Shown: in pieces, positions 1 to 6,491 of the stretch
How the letters are laid out: every line of letters begins with the position of its first letter
Numbering within the stretch: position 1 is the stretch's first letter
Assembly (NCBI GenBank): GCA_027296045.1
Contig: JAPUJS010000176.1
Span: forward strand, 1-8,357
From: a bacterium
GTDB taxonomy: Bacteria; Latescibacterota; UBA2968
Length of the DNA: 8,357 bases
Reading direction: 5' to 3'
Notes under the pieces: model-generated
Seen by the model: the letters and a program-made list of their open reading frames with translations, nothing else
What the model was told of the DNA's origin: nothing
Databases searched by the model: none
Position numbers and translations under genes: made by a program

Positions 1-138
1 GGTCATCAGCAGCATAAATGGACCAATGGTTCTACTGGCAACAAAGTAATCTTCGCCGGTTCCCCGGAACAGCCGGTGTCCCCACACCCCAACCAGGATG
101 ACAAGTGCCAGATAGACTGACACCACAAAAAGAATCAT
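1..138 (-). CDS. Sodium:solute symporter (SSS family), N-terminal 46 residues, cut by the window edge
   Basis: Only the first 46 codons are present; the gene runs off the left edge. The visible protein begins MILFVVSVYLALVILVGVWG, a first transmembrane helix. It continues with a GEDYFVASRTIGPFMLL segment, which matches the usual start of SSS-family transporters: helix 1, a short charged loop, then a D-Y-F-V-A-[GS]-R type motif before helix 2. Such proteins sit in the inner membrane and use the sodium gradient to take up sugars, amino acids, organic acids or other small solutes. The substrate cannot be told from this piece. The start ATG (138-136) overlaps the TGA stop of the upstream small gene as ATGA, which fixes the start and implies translational coupling. 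Family call is fairly sure; subfamily is unknown. Confidence 0.8.
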   Translation of the reverse strand, partial: MILFVVSVYLALVILVGVWGHRLFRGTGEDYFVASRTIGPFMLLMT

Positions 139-341
139 TTCGAATCGTCCTCATCCAAATGGTGCGGCCACCCCCACCGAACCACCACCAGCATGGCCAA
201 CGTGGTTGCAACACAAAGACCAATATGGTAAAAAAGATTGACCGGAATCCCAAAAACAAATGCGTCGTTATCCCACATCCAGAAATTTTCGAAACAGATC
301 AACAGCAATACCAGAATCAACAAGGGCCACGTGCGCGTCAT
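135..341 (-). CDS. Small two-helix membrane protein resembling DUF3311, partner of the symporter
   Basis: The product is 68 aa. It has a first hydrophobic helix at about residues 4-18, a short loop with FGIPVNLFYH at about 29-38, a second helix at about 37-55, and a charged tail ending DEDDSK. Two helices with a G-[IL]-P turn before the second helix is the DUF3311 pattern. DUF3311 genes are commonly found directly upstream of sodium:solute symporters, as here. A structural or stabilising role as a small symporter subunit is inferred, not shown. Its TGA stop overlaps the symporter ATG by four bases. The start at 341-339 is the only ATG after an in-frame TAA a short way upstream; an AAGG about 6 bases before it may act as a weak ribosome binding site. 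A different small membrane family cannot be excluded. Confidence 0.65.
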   Translation of the reverse strand: MTRTWPLLILVLLLICFENFWMWDNDAFVFGIPVNLFYHIGLCVATTLAMLVVVRWGWPHHLDEDDSK

Positions 342-504
342 AGAAGCCTTGCTCCATTGAAAGGTTTAAGACATATTTTAGTACGATGGCAAGATAGGAC
401 ACTGAAAACGGAAATGCAAGGACGACCCACATGGGAAAATGCCAAGTCCCCAGGTAGACAAAGAAAGAGCCCCGACCATAGATGTGTGACTCGCCATACT
501 GTAT
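268..504 (-). pseudogene. Degraded hydrophobic frame, possible TRAP transporter small-subunit (DctQ-like) C-terminal remnant
   Basis: After a TGA at 507-505, this frame stays open for 78 codons to a TAA at 270-268. It reads IQYGESHIYGRGSFFVYLGT, then a W-H-F-P-M-W motif, then a long hydrophobic helix ending near LAIVLKYVLNLSMEQG. A P-x-W motif leading into a last helix with small and aromatic residues resembles the C-terminus of DctQ-type TRAP small permeases, which normally have four helices. There is no ATG until codon 25, no ribosome binding site, and the upstream frames do not continue the protein. The last 24 codons overlap the DUF3311-like gene in another frame. I therefore read it as a broken remnant rather than an active gene. 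The DctQ link is from pattern recall only and is uncertain; a chance hydrophobic frame is possible. Confidence 0.3.
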
Positions 505-748
505 TCACACATCTGGCATGGAGGATTTTTCCCAAGTTGGCTGGGTTACTATCCCTGACCTTTATCAGAACTTTTGATAAAAAAATTTGCGTTATTTCTT
601 TTTTCCTGTATATTTGTCCAGAGTGTAATTCCACGCTTCAACAACCCTCCGAAGATTTCCTTCGTCATATCTCGGTCTCCAAAACCTGTTTTGAGTGTCT
701 CCCGAGCATCTGCCGTCTTTTATCTCGGGAACAACAAGACAGGAACCT
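342..748. other. Intergenic stretch without an intact gene between the transporter pair and rhlE
   Basis: This 407-base stretch separates the divergently transcribed transporter genes from rhlE. Its left part (342-504) holds the hydrophobic remnant frame. Its middle (about 570-620) is AT-rich with runs of A and T, and a loose promoter-like pair for rhlE can be drawn there: TTGCGT at 587-592 and TATATT at 609-614, 16 bases apart. On the minus strand an ATG at about 668 follows a GGAG and opens a 39-codon frame (MTKEIFGGLLKRGITLW...) that matches nothing I know and ends before the remnant. No RNA gene or terminator is evident. Confidence 0.4.
741..744 (+). promoter_or_regulatory. Ribosome binding site fixing the rhlE start
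   Basis: AGGA lies four bases before the ATG at 749. It supports starting the helicase there rather than at the in-frame ATG at 695, which would add 18 residues without helicase character and outside the normal RhlE N-terminus. Confidence 0.5.
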
Positions 749-2062
749 ATGCAACAATCCTTTAGCAACCTCTCGCTCCACAAATCCATCCTCCGCGCAC
801 TATCGGAAGAAGGATATCACACCCCCACACCTGTTCAGCAGAAAGCCATTCCCGAAGTGCTGTCCGGCAAAGATCTGATTGCCGTTGCGCAAACTGGAAC
901 CGGCAAAACGGCTGCGTTTTCGCTGCCGATGCTGCACATGTTACACGCGCAAAGGCCGAATGGTGCCAGACACATTCGCGCTCTCATCTTAACACCAACC
1001 CGCGAATTGGCCCTCCAAATAGACGAAAGTCTGCGCACCTATGGGCGTCACCTATCGCTGCGCACCGCCGTTGTACTGGGCGGTGTGTCCGCCGGCAAGC
1101 AAATCAAGACGCTCCGACAAAATCCCGATATCCTCGTTGCAACACCGGGTCGCCTGCTCGATCTCTTCGGCCAGGGCCACGTACATCTCCATCAGATCGA
1201 CATCCTCGTGCTCGACGAAGCCGACCGGATGCTGGACATGGGCTTTTTGCCCGATGTGAAAAAAATCGTGTCCCAGTTGCCCACCAATCGGCAAACCCTG
1301 CTCTTTTCGGCCACGATGTCTCATGACATCGCCCGGCTTGCCAAGCAGATGCAAAAAAACCCGGTCCAGGTCGATGTCACACCAGCGGTTTCCGTGCCGG
1401 CCAAAATCGCGCAGCAGGTGCTCTTTGTCGAAAAGAAAAACAAACGCGCGCTTCTCTCCGACATTTTAAAAGACAAAGGCGTTTTGAGGGCGCTGGTCTT
1501 CACGCGCACAAAACACCTGGCCAATCGCCTCATGCAGCATTTGTCCAAACAGGGCATCTCCGCCGACGCCATTCATTCCAACAAAACTCAAAATGCGCGT
1601 CAAAAGGCCCTGTCGGCCTTCCACCGGGGTCGCATCAAAGTACTCGTCGGCACCGACATCATTGCACGTGGTATCGACGTCGAAGGGATTTCGCACGTGA
1701 TCAACTATGAACTGCCCCATGATCCCGAGAGTTACGTCCACCGCATCGGCCGCACCGCGCGTGCAGGAAGCGCAGGCACCGCGCTGTCGTTTTGTGACGC
1801 CGAGGAAGTCGGCTTGCTCAAAGGAATCGAAAGGCTGACTCGCGTCCCTCTTACAGCCGTTGAGGATCATCCCTTCCGTTCAAACGCCATTGCCGAATTG
1901 CGCAAAAGCGGTATCAGCACACCCACACAGCGCAAGCGAAAGGGCAGATTCACACCGCCCCCGCGCAAACAGCATTCAGCCTCATCCCAGGTGTCCACAC
2001 AGCCCGAACCCACACCAAAATTCGGACGCAGAAACCGAAGAATGAAACGAACTTTCCGCTAA
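749..2062 (+). CDS. rhlE: ATP-dependent DEAD-box RNA helicase, RhlE type
   Basis: The 437-aa product carries every core DEAD-box motif in order: Q motif (F5 and TPTPVQ to Q30), Walker A AQTGTGKT (47-54), PTRELA (83-88), GG (111-112), TPGR (132-135), DEAD (156-159), SAT (187-189), motif IV LVFTRT (249-254), TDIIARGID (302-310) and HRIGRTARAG (331-340). The family uses ATP to unwind short RNA duplexes and remodel RNA-protein complexes in the cytoplasm. RhlE members act mainly in ribosome assembly, RNA turnover and cold growth. The tail from about residue 391 is low-complexity and basic (RKRKGR, then GRRNRRMKRTFR at the end), typical of RhlE and probably an unspecific RNA-binding extension. The gene stands alone, with a strong terminator 20 bases after its stop. 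Length and motif set fit an intact enzyme. RhlE rather than another DEAD subfamily is judged from the N-terminus and the short basic tail. Confidence 0.92.
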   Translation: MQQSFSNLSLHKSILRALSEEGYHTPTPVQQKAIPEVLSGKDLIAVAQTGTGKTAAFSLPMLHMLHAQRPNGARHIRALILTPTRELALQIDESLRTYGRHLSLRTAVVLGGVSAGKQIKTLRQNPDILVATPGRLLDLFGQGHVHLHQIDILVLDEADRMLDMGFLPDVKKIVSQLPTNRQTLLFSATMSHDIARLAKQMQKNPVQVDVTPAVSVPAKIAQQVLFVEKKNKRALLSDILKDKGVLRALVFTRTKHLANRLMQHLSKQGISADAIHSNKTQNARQKALSAFHRGRIKVLVGTDIIARGIDVEGISHVINYELPHDPESYVHRIGRTARAGSAGTALSFCDAEEVGLLKGIERLTRVPLTAVEDHPFRSNAIAELRKSGISTPTQRKRKGRFTPPPRKQHSASSQVSTQPEPTPKFGRRNRRMKRTFR

Positions 2063-2082
2063 ACAGCAGTGGGATGAACAAT

Positions 2083-2127
2083 AAAAACGGCGAATGGCAC
2101 AAAGCTATTCGCCGTTTTTGGTTCTTT
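2083..2127 (+). terminator. Intrinsic terminator of rhlE
   Basis: A 13-bp perfect stem pairs AAAAACGGCGAAT (2083-2095) with ATTCGCCGTTTTT (2107-2119). The loop side adds a G-U and two G-C pairs, leaving a five-base loop. The T run of the right arm and a further TTCTTTTTTT follow. Because the arms begin with A5 and end with T5, it could also work on the opposite strand, but no gene approaches from that side. Confidence 0.85.
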
Positions 2128-2180
2128 TTTTGTGCCATCAATTCCCAACCTAAGGCGCACAATATCAAAGAAATATGCTA

Positions 2181-2222
2181 TTGCACTCCGTTAGATTGTT
2201 TGCCATATTATCTTTATATAAA
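2181..2222 (+). promoter_or_regulatory. AT-rich candidate promoter region for the DUF4160/DUF2442 pair
   Basis: The bases before the DUF4160 start are strikingly AT-rich. They contain TTGCAC (2181-2186), TTGTTT (2196-2201), TATTAT (2206-2211) and TATAAA (2217-2222). The best pairings have 19- or 15-base spacers rather than 17, so I cannot name one promoter with confidence. Position after the rhlE terminator implies the pair has its own promoter. Confidence 0.3.
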
Positions 2223-2265
2223 TGATTAAAGTGAGTGAACGAAAACATACGCATACGATCATAAG

Positions 2266-2505
2266 ATGCCGACGATTTTAAGAGAAGGCCCTTATCGTTT
2301 CTTTTTTGTCGCACTTGATCTCGGGGAGCCACCTCATATTCACGTGCGGCGTGAAAATAAGGTCGCAAAATTCTGGCTGGATCCCATCGTACTCCAACAC
2401 ACAGGGGGATTTAGCCGGACAGAACTGAACACCATCGCGAGACACATTCAGGAAAATCGTGAGATGTTTTTGGAGAGATGGGATGAATTTTTCGGAATCG
2501 AATAG
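2266..2505 (+). CDS. DUF4160 domain protein, first gene of a DUF4160/DUF2442 pair
   Basis: This 79-aa protein is a full-length DUF4160. It shows the opening MPTILREGPYRFFF, the E-P-P-H-I-H-V motif (21-27), the KFWLDP motif (35-40) and a C-terminal helical part ending in RWDEFFG. The family is a small cytoplasmic protein of unknown biochemical function. It is often encoded next to a DUF2442 protein in accessory regions, and the two-gene layout invites the view that the pair is a toxin-antitoxin-like module. That role is inference. It overlaps the next gene by 23 bases, so the two are probably translated together. The ribosome binding site is weak. By hand count the gene is about 47% G+C, against 60% in a 60-base sample of rhlE (1141-1200), which suits an acquired cassette. 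Family call is confident; function is not known. Confidence 0.88.
   Translation: MPTILREGPYRFFFVALDLGEPPHIHVRRENKVAKFWLDPIVLQHTGGFSRTELNTIARHIQENREMFLERWDEFFGIE
2472..2477 (+). promoter_or_regulatory. Ribosome binding site inside DUF4160 that sets the DUF2442 start
   Basis: GGAGAG, five bases before the ATG at 2483, lies inside the end of the DUF4160 gene. It favours that ATG over the in-frame GTG at 2459, which lacks a comparable site. Confidence 0.55.
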
Positions 2506-2800
2506 GCTTGAGGCACGCGTTCAAAATATTCAGATAGATGAGGATACCTTGACTTTAGATCTGATTGATGGTCGCACCGTGAGTGTCCCGTTGCTGTGGT
2601 ATCCTCGTCTTTGGCATGGGACTCCAAAGGAGCGTAGCCATTTTGAGATTTTTGGGGATGGGACTTATATCCACTGGCCAGATTTGGATGAGGATTTGAC
2701 AGCTTCTGGGATAGTAGAAGGTCGTCGGTCAGGTGAAAGTCCTGAATCATTGAAGAAGTGGCTCGATGGCCGAAGAGGTCGGGGTAAAGAGACTGCTTAA
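2483..2800 (+). CDS. DUF2442 domain protein, second gene of the pair
   Basis: Counted from the ATG at 2483, the protein is 105 aa. It has the DUF2442 hallmarks: a beta-rich start with a D-G-R turn (29-31), VPLLWYPRL (35-43), the K-E-R that follows (49-51), and I-H-W-P-D-L-D-E-D (63-71). After about residue 83 comes a charged tail rich in R, K, G and E. DUF2442 is a small domain of unknown function, often beside DUF4160. A DNA-binding or partner-neutralising role would fit an antitoxin-like second gene, but nothing here proves it. A GTG at 2459 would add eight residues and has no supporting ribosome binding site. A hairpin lies nine bases after the stop. The overlap with DUF4160 points to one two-gene transcript. 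Family call is confident. Confidence 0.87.
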   Translation: MNFSESNRLEARVQNIQIDEDTLTLDLIDGRTVSVPLLWYPRLWHGTPKERSHFEIFGDGTYIHWPDLDEDLTASGIVEGRRSGESPESLKKWLDGRRGRGKETA

Positions 2801-2808
2801 CAGAGTCA

Positions 2809-2844
2809 AACAATCCCGCTGAGTGGTTATTCGGCGGGATTGTT
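2809..2844 (+). terminator. Hairpin after the DUF4160/DUF2442 pair
   Basis: An 11-bp perfect stem pairs AACAATCCCGC (2809-2819) with GCGGGATTGTT (2834-2844), extended by a G-U and a G-C pair over a ten-base loop. Only a broken T tract (TTAATTTA) follows, so it is a plausible but not ideal intrinsic terminator. Confidence 0.6.
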
Positions 2845-2851
2845 AATTTAG

Positions 2852-3181
2852 GAACATAATGCGGGGCACCTGGAACGCACCACAGACGGAACCTTCCAGG
2901 CCTATATGATCGTGGGCGACGGAGAAAACGACTCAAACGTCTCCAAACAGGACCCGGGACGCTACGGGTGGGGGGACCGTGTCGAACTGTGGACATCCGA
3001 CACAACCGGTGAAAACTGGACGCTGACAAAAGACCTCACACCGGTCCCTGGACACAAGTGGCAGAACCTAAAATTTGTATCCCGTGGCAACAACGAAACC
3101 GTTCCTGACATGCTCCTTTTCTACGGTTGGCAGGGCAACGAAGGGCCTGGGGCTGCATATCTCTGGGACAACCGGCCCTAA
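2852..3181 (+). pseudogene. C-terminal stub of a BNR/sialidase-like protein, 5' part missing
   Basis: The frame opens just after a TAG at 2849-2851 and runs 109 codons to a TAA. From about 2861 it reads like the end of a BNR-repeat or sialidase-like protein: AGHLERTTDGTFQAYMIVG, then GDRVELWTSDTTGENW (the Ser-x-Asp-x-Gly-x-x-W type Asp-box, here SDTTGENW), then a PDMLLFYGWQG strand and a final AAYLWDNRP. Such proteins form beta-propellers and are often secreted glycan-binding or glycan-cleaving enzymes. The propeller's other blades, signal peptide and start are missing. The ATG at 2906 has no ribosome binding site and would begin inside the domain. The coding-like sequence begins within about 15 bases of the DUF2442 hairpin, so the gene was probably cut when the neighbouring cassette arrived. 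A very short native protein is less likely. The exact family is uncertain. Confidence 0.6.
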
Positions 3182-3324
3182 TGGGTAATCCCGCAGAATC
3201 TACACCACTTCTTCAGGCGGATGCACTGCCAAAACGGGAATGGTAACTACAGGGTAAACGCCCCGTCCCAGCCCTCTGCCAGCCACTCAGACGGATCCGT
3301 CAGAAAAGTCTCACACCGACGCAG

Positions 3325-3329
3325 AAGGA
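3325..3329 (+). promoter_or_regulatory. Ribosome binding site of the monooxygenase gene
   Basis: AAGGA lies six bases before the ATG at 3336 and supports that start. It matters because the enzyme has a long N-terminal extension whose start could otherwise be doubted. Confidence 0.6.
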
Positions 3330-3335
3330 CCCCTG

Positions 3336-5282
3336 ATGGCCGCACGTAAATTCGACAACTGGGAACCGATCACCGAAAGCGACAGCACCATTCAAGCGGC
3401 TCTGGAAGATGCCAGTATACCTTCCCTGATGGTAGCGCTCGTGCATCTGACCGGTGACGAAAGCATCATGCGCGGGGACATCCGTCCCAGAAGCCGCCTG
3501 TTGGCCGACCCCCAGGCAGGAGTCACAGAAGAACAGCAGGCTGTTGTGCGGGCACAGGCGTTTGAAATCCTGAAAGCATATCGAGATGGAGGCTGTCAAT
3601 TGCCTCCGGCCCCCAACCTGGATCAGATTGCTGAAATGATGAACTTTATCATTGGAGAACCCCTGTTAGAAGCGTATGCAGAGTTTCTCGTCGGTGAATT
3701 GTCTCTCCATGGCGAAGATCCTTTTGGACAGCCTGGAATGGAACAGATTCCACAAAAAAAGAAAGACGCCTTCCATGTTCTTGTCATTGGCGCTGGCATG
3801 TCGGGAATCCTTGCAGCGCATCGCCTCAAAGAAGCAGGAATCCCCTGCACCGTTATTGAGAAGAATGCGGATGTAGGCGGCACCTGGCTGGAAAACACCT
3901 ATCCGGGATGCCGGGTAGACAGCCCCAACCACACCTATTCCTACTCCTTTGTGCCCAAAAATTGGCCCCAATTTTTCTCGTCCCAAAAAGTGCTTCTGGA
4001 ATATTTCGATCAGTGTGCGTCTGACTTTGGTATTCGCGACAACATTCGGTTCAACACAGAAGTAGAAAGAGCTGAATTTGACGAACAAAGCCAAACCTGG
4101 AATGTACGCATTCGAAACGCCGACGGCACAATCCAAATCCTGAACGCCAACGCGATCATCGGCGCTGTTGGCCAACTCAACCGTCCCCGACGGCCTGACA
4201 TCGAAGGGCGGGATGCTTTTTCAGGTCCCTCCTTTCATACCGCCCAATGGGAACATGAGCACGATCTCACAGGCAAACGCATTGGGGTCATCGGAACGGG
4301 CGCAAGTGCCTTCCAGTCGGTGCCAGAAATTGCCAAACAGGCCAGAGAAGTCGTTGTCTTTCAGCGAACACCGCCCTGGGTTCGTCCGCAACCCATCTAT
4401 CACGATTATGTTTCCGATGGGAAACACTGGCTTTTAAACCATGTGCCCTATTATGCTAAATGGTTTCGATTCTTCATGTTCTGGCGCTCTGGAGAAGGCA
4501 TGCTCGAGGCTTCCAAAAAAGATCCAGCCTGGCCTCACCAAACCCGTTCTGTGAGCGAATACAACGACCGAATTCGTGCCAACTTCACCAAATATATCAC
4601 ATCGATCGTGGGAGACGATCCCGAATTGCTCCAAAAATGCATTCCAGACTATCCCCCCGGAGGAAAGCGTATCCTGGTGGACAACGGCACCTGGCTGAAA
4701 ACACTACGACGGGACAACGTTCACCTGATCACCGATCCGATTGCAAAAATCACCGAAGCAGGGCTCGTCACAGAATCAGGAGAAACATATGAATTCGACG
4801 TGATCATTTATGCCACCGGTTTTTATCCCAGCCGCATCCTCTGGCCCATGGAGATCAGAGGCCTGGGAGGCCTGGACCTGCAAACCCATTGGGACGGAGA
4901 TCCCCATGCCTACAAAGGCGTGAGCATCCCCCAATTCCCCAATTTCTTCTGCATGTATGGCCCCAATACCAATATCGTCGTCAACACCAGCATCATTTTC
5001 TTTTCTGAGTGTGAAATGCGATACATCCTGGGATGTATCAAACTTTTGTTGGAAACCGATCAGGCCTCCATGGACTGCAAACAAGATGTCCACGATACCT
5101 ACAACGAGTGGATCGACGAAGGAAACGCAAACATGGCCTGGGGCGCACCCACGGTGAAAAGTTGGTACAAAAATGAAAAAGGTCGCGTCACCCAGAATTG
5201 GCCCTTCACATTGCTCAAGTTCTGGCAACAAACAAAAGGGCCTGACCCATCGGATTACATCTTCCGTTCCAGGAAGCCATAA
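3336..5282 (+). CDS. Flavin-containing Baeyer-Villiger monooxygenase, 4-hydroxyacetophenone monooxygenase type
   Basis: The 648-aa protein is a class B flavoprotein monooxygenase. It uses FAD, NADPH and O2 to turn ketones into esters or lactones in the cytoplasm. Motifs: FAD Rossmann GAGMSG (152-157), GGTW (181-184) followed by ENTYPGCRVDSPNHTYSYSF, the Baeyer-Villiger fingerprint F-x-G-x-x-x-H-x-x-x-W at 295-305 (FSGPSFHTAQW), NADPH Rossmann GTGASA (320-325) and ATGFYP (493-498). About 145 residues precede the FAD domain. That extension and the total length match 4-hydroxyacetophenone monooxygenase (about 640 aa) rather than the shorter cyclohexanone type. The residue after the fingerprint Trp is Glu (306), where Pro or Asp is usual. 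The gene has its own ribosome binding site and a downstream hairpin and shares no operon with its neighbours. The true substrate (aryl or other ketone) cannot be read. Enzyme class is sure; specificity is inferred. Confidence 0.9.
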   Translation: MAARKFDNWEPITESDSTIQAALEDASIPSLMVALVHLTGDESIMRGDIRPRSRLLADPQAGVTEEQQAVVRAQAFEILKAYRDGGCQLPPAPNLDQIAEMMNFIIGEPLLEAYAEFLVGELSLHGEDPFGQPGMEQIPQKKKDAFHVLVIGAGMSGILAAHRLKEAGIPCTVIEKNADVGGTWLENTYPGCRVDSPNHTYSYSFVPKNWPQFFSSQKVLLEYFDQCASDFGIRDNIRFNTEVERAEFDEQSQTWNVRIRNADGTIQILNANAIIGAVGQLNRPRRPDIEGRDAFSGPSFHTAQWEHEHDLTGKRIGVIGTGASAFQSVPEIAKQAREVVVFQRTPPWVRPQPIYHDYVSDGKHWLLNHVPYYAKWFRFFMFWRSGEGMLEASKKDPAWPHQTRSVSEYNDRIRANFTKYITSIVGDDPELLQKCIPDYPPGGKRILVDNGTWLKTLRRDNVHLITDPIAKITEAGLVTESGETYEFDVIIYATGFYPSRILWPMEIRGLGGLDLQTHWDGDPHAYKGVSIPQFPNFFCMYGPNTNIVVNTSIIFFSECEMRYILGCIKLLLETDQASMDCKQDVHDTYNEWIDEGNANMAWGAPTVKSWYKNEKGRVTQNWPFTLLKFWQQTKGPDPSDYIFRSRKP

Positions 5283-5311
5283 CATCAGACAGCTAACGCG
5301 ATACCATGGGG

Positions 5312-5343
5312 AAAGCCCTGCTGACGTCCCGTCGCAGGGCTTT
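5312..5343 (+). terminator. Hairpin terminator after the monooxygenase
   Basis: A 10-bp stem pairs AAAGCCCTGC (5312-5321) with GCAGGGCTTT (5334-5343). A second inner GACG/CGTC stem lies inside, with one bulged T. Only three T follow, so on the plus strand it is a moderate terminator. It begins 30 bases after the stop codon. The rest of the gap to 5520, between convergent genes, shows no clear gene. Confidence 0.6.
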
Positions 5344-5520
5344 ACGGTGTTGGAATACGTAGCTGTTTGCAAATCCTTTCAGCCGTGTAATCTGGAATCT
5401 CTCGACGACGTGGCACCGAGGTTCTTCGCAGGAGTACACAAAGACTTACTTTTGCAAGTATAGCAAATTGTCAGCCTCCGTGCAACTTCGAATCTGGAGC
5501 AATCATCTCCGCCTTATAAA

Positions 5521-6381
5521 CTACCTGCTTTGAGGTTCTGGATGACGGGTTGCCGGTATGCTGTGTTCGTCACACCATTCTTTGATCGGATTGCGTCCTC
5601 CACGGGGCAGGTATTCCACCATTTCTTCAATGGGTTCTCCAACCAGGTACTTCTGAAGTGGGGTAAGCTTTTCGAGAAATTCCTGTGGCTGGGTGACATA
5701 GTCCATTGGCACGACCCAGCGATACCCATACCCAACCATAATGGCTTTTCGGGTATTTGAACCCCGGTGTACAGCACCTGCATGAAAAGTGCGATTCTCA
5801 AAAATCAGGCAATCCCCGGGCTGCAAGCTTGGTTCCACCGCATCGATAGGATCCGCCTCGCCCTCCGGGATTTCCGGTCGCCCGAGCAAGTGATTGCTGC
5901 CGGGCGCGACCATAGTAGCTCCCCGGTTTGGCTCGGTGAGATCCGTCAAATAGTAGGCACACTTGACCAGCAAGCGGGGAATCGCCGCATTGCCCATATC
6001 GTTGGTCGCCTGTGCATAATCCCGATGCCATCCTGGATGGCGATGCGATACTGGGAAATCTTTCGGGTCTGGGTGTTTGTAGATTAGGTGAGAAGTCATC
6101 ACCTGAAGGTTTGCGCCCAGAAGTTGCACAACAATCGGCAAGATTTTCGGGTGGTCGATCAGCGGAATAAAGGCATCCTCCAGAGTGATTGAATTTCGAA
6201 ACCCGTCGTACAGGTCGCCCGATCGCTGGCGATTTTGGGTCCGATCGCTGGCAATCAATCGATCCCCTGCTTCGATCAGGCTGTTAATGGTATCTTCATC
6301 CAATGCATTGCGAACAATCAGATATCCGTTTTGATCGAAAAACGCTATATCCTCTTCTGCAACCGGCGTATATGGTAGCAT
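5521..6381 (-). CDS. Phytanoyl-CoA dioxygenase (PhyH) family Fe(II)/2-oxoglutarate oxygenase
   Basis: This 286-aa protein has the PhyH layout. It opens with DIAFFDQNGYLIVRNALDED (11-30), the usual helix-strand start of the family. The iron-binding H-x-D is H119/D121 in HPGWHRDY. The distal histidine is H200 in FENRTFHAG, and R211 (NTRKA), eleven residues later, is placed to bind the 2-oxoglutarate carboxylate. Such enzymes hydroxylate or otherwise oxidise small organic molecules using O2 and 2-oxoglutarate. Bacterial members act on many substrates besides phytanoyl-CoA, so the name is only a family label. A strong AAGGAG four to five bases before the start codon (plus-strand complement at about 6386-6392) supports the start. 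The gene is divergent from the PHP gene and shares its control region. All catalytic residues are present, so it is probably active. Substrate unknown. Confidence 0.88.
   Translation of the reverse strand: MLPYTPVAEEDIAFFDQNGYLIVRNALDEDTINSLIEAGDRLIASDRTQNRQRSGDLYDGFRNSITLEDAFIPLIDHPKILPIVVQLLGANLQVMTSHLIYKHPDPKDFPVSHRHPGWHRDYAQATNDMGNAAIPRLLVKCAYYLTDLTEPNRGATMVAPGSNHLLGRPEIPEGEADPIDAVEPSLQPGDCLIFENRTFHAGAVHRGSNTRKAIMVGYGYRWVVPMDYVTQPQEFLEKLTPLQKYLVGEPIEEMVEYLPRGGRNPIKEWCDEHSIPATRHPEPQSR
6219..6252. repeat. Two copies of a 12-base direct repeat inside the PhyH gene
   Basis: CCGATCGCTGGC occurs at 6219-6230 and again at 6241-6252, 22 bases apart. The copies are read in different frames (around A-S-D-R and R-Q-R-S in the protein), so the repeat is at DNA level and not a protein repeat. 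It may be chance or a small duplication. Confidence 0.6.
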
Positions 6382-6491
6382 CTTTCTCCTTTCTATCCAA
6401 CAGAAACAGAATCATCTCACAGGCTGCAAAGATAACACCTTCAAATCCAGGAAGCAAGTCGAGAAGGAAAAACAGATCGATGTTGTAGGCG

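Noticed and set aside
338..634. A 98-codon minus-strand frame whose stop overlaps the DUF3311-like start as ATGA
   Set aside because: The overlap looks operon-like, but the product is rich in Cys, His and Arg with no family resemblance and no ribosome binding site. The other frame in the same bases looks more protein-like.
695..748. An 18-residue N-terminal extension of rhlE
   Set aside because: The extension is unlike RhlE N-termini, and the ATG at 749 has an AGGA four bases ahead and begins at the usual family start.
592..789. A 65-codon minus-strand frame ending in a protein-like stretch (VVEAWNYTLDKYTG)
   Set aside because: It overlaps the start of rhlE on the other strand, has no ribosome binding site and matches no known family. 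Only the last 25 residues look natural, which is not enough.
105..878. A 257-codon plus-strand frame across the left region and into rhlE
   Set aside because: It runs antisense to the symporter pair and out of frame over the start of rhlE. Its protein is rich in Pro, Arg, Gln and Cys with no domain, so it is a chance frame.
2222..2281. A 19-residue frame starting in the DUF4160 leader and overlapping its start, possible leader peptide
   Set aside because: It has no ribosome binding site and its length and content are within chance for this AT-rich stretch.
2448..3029. A 193-codon minus-strand frame across the DUF2442 gene and BNR stub
   Set aside because: It is antisense to two recognisable protein segments and reads as low-complexity Arg, Ser and Pro-rich sequence with no domain.
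5283..5520. Possible small gene or RNA between the convergent monooxygenase and PhyH genes
   Set aside because: Apart from the hairpin at 5312-5343 I see no start with a ribosome binding site, no known RNA fold and no repeat.
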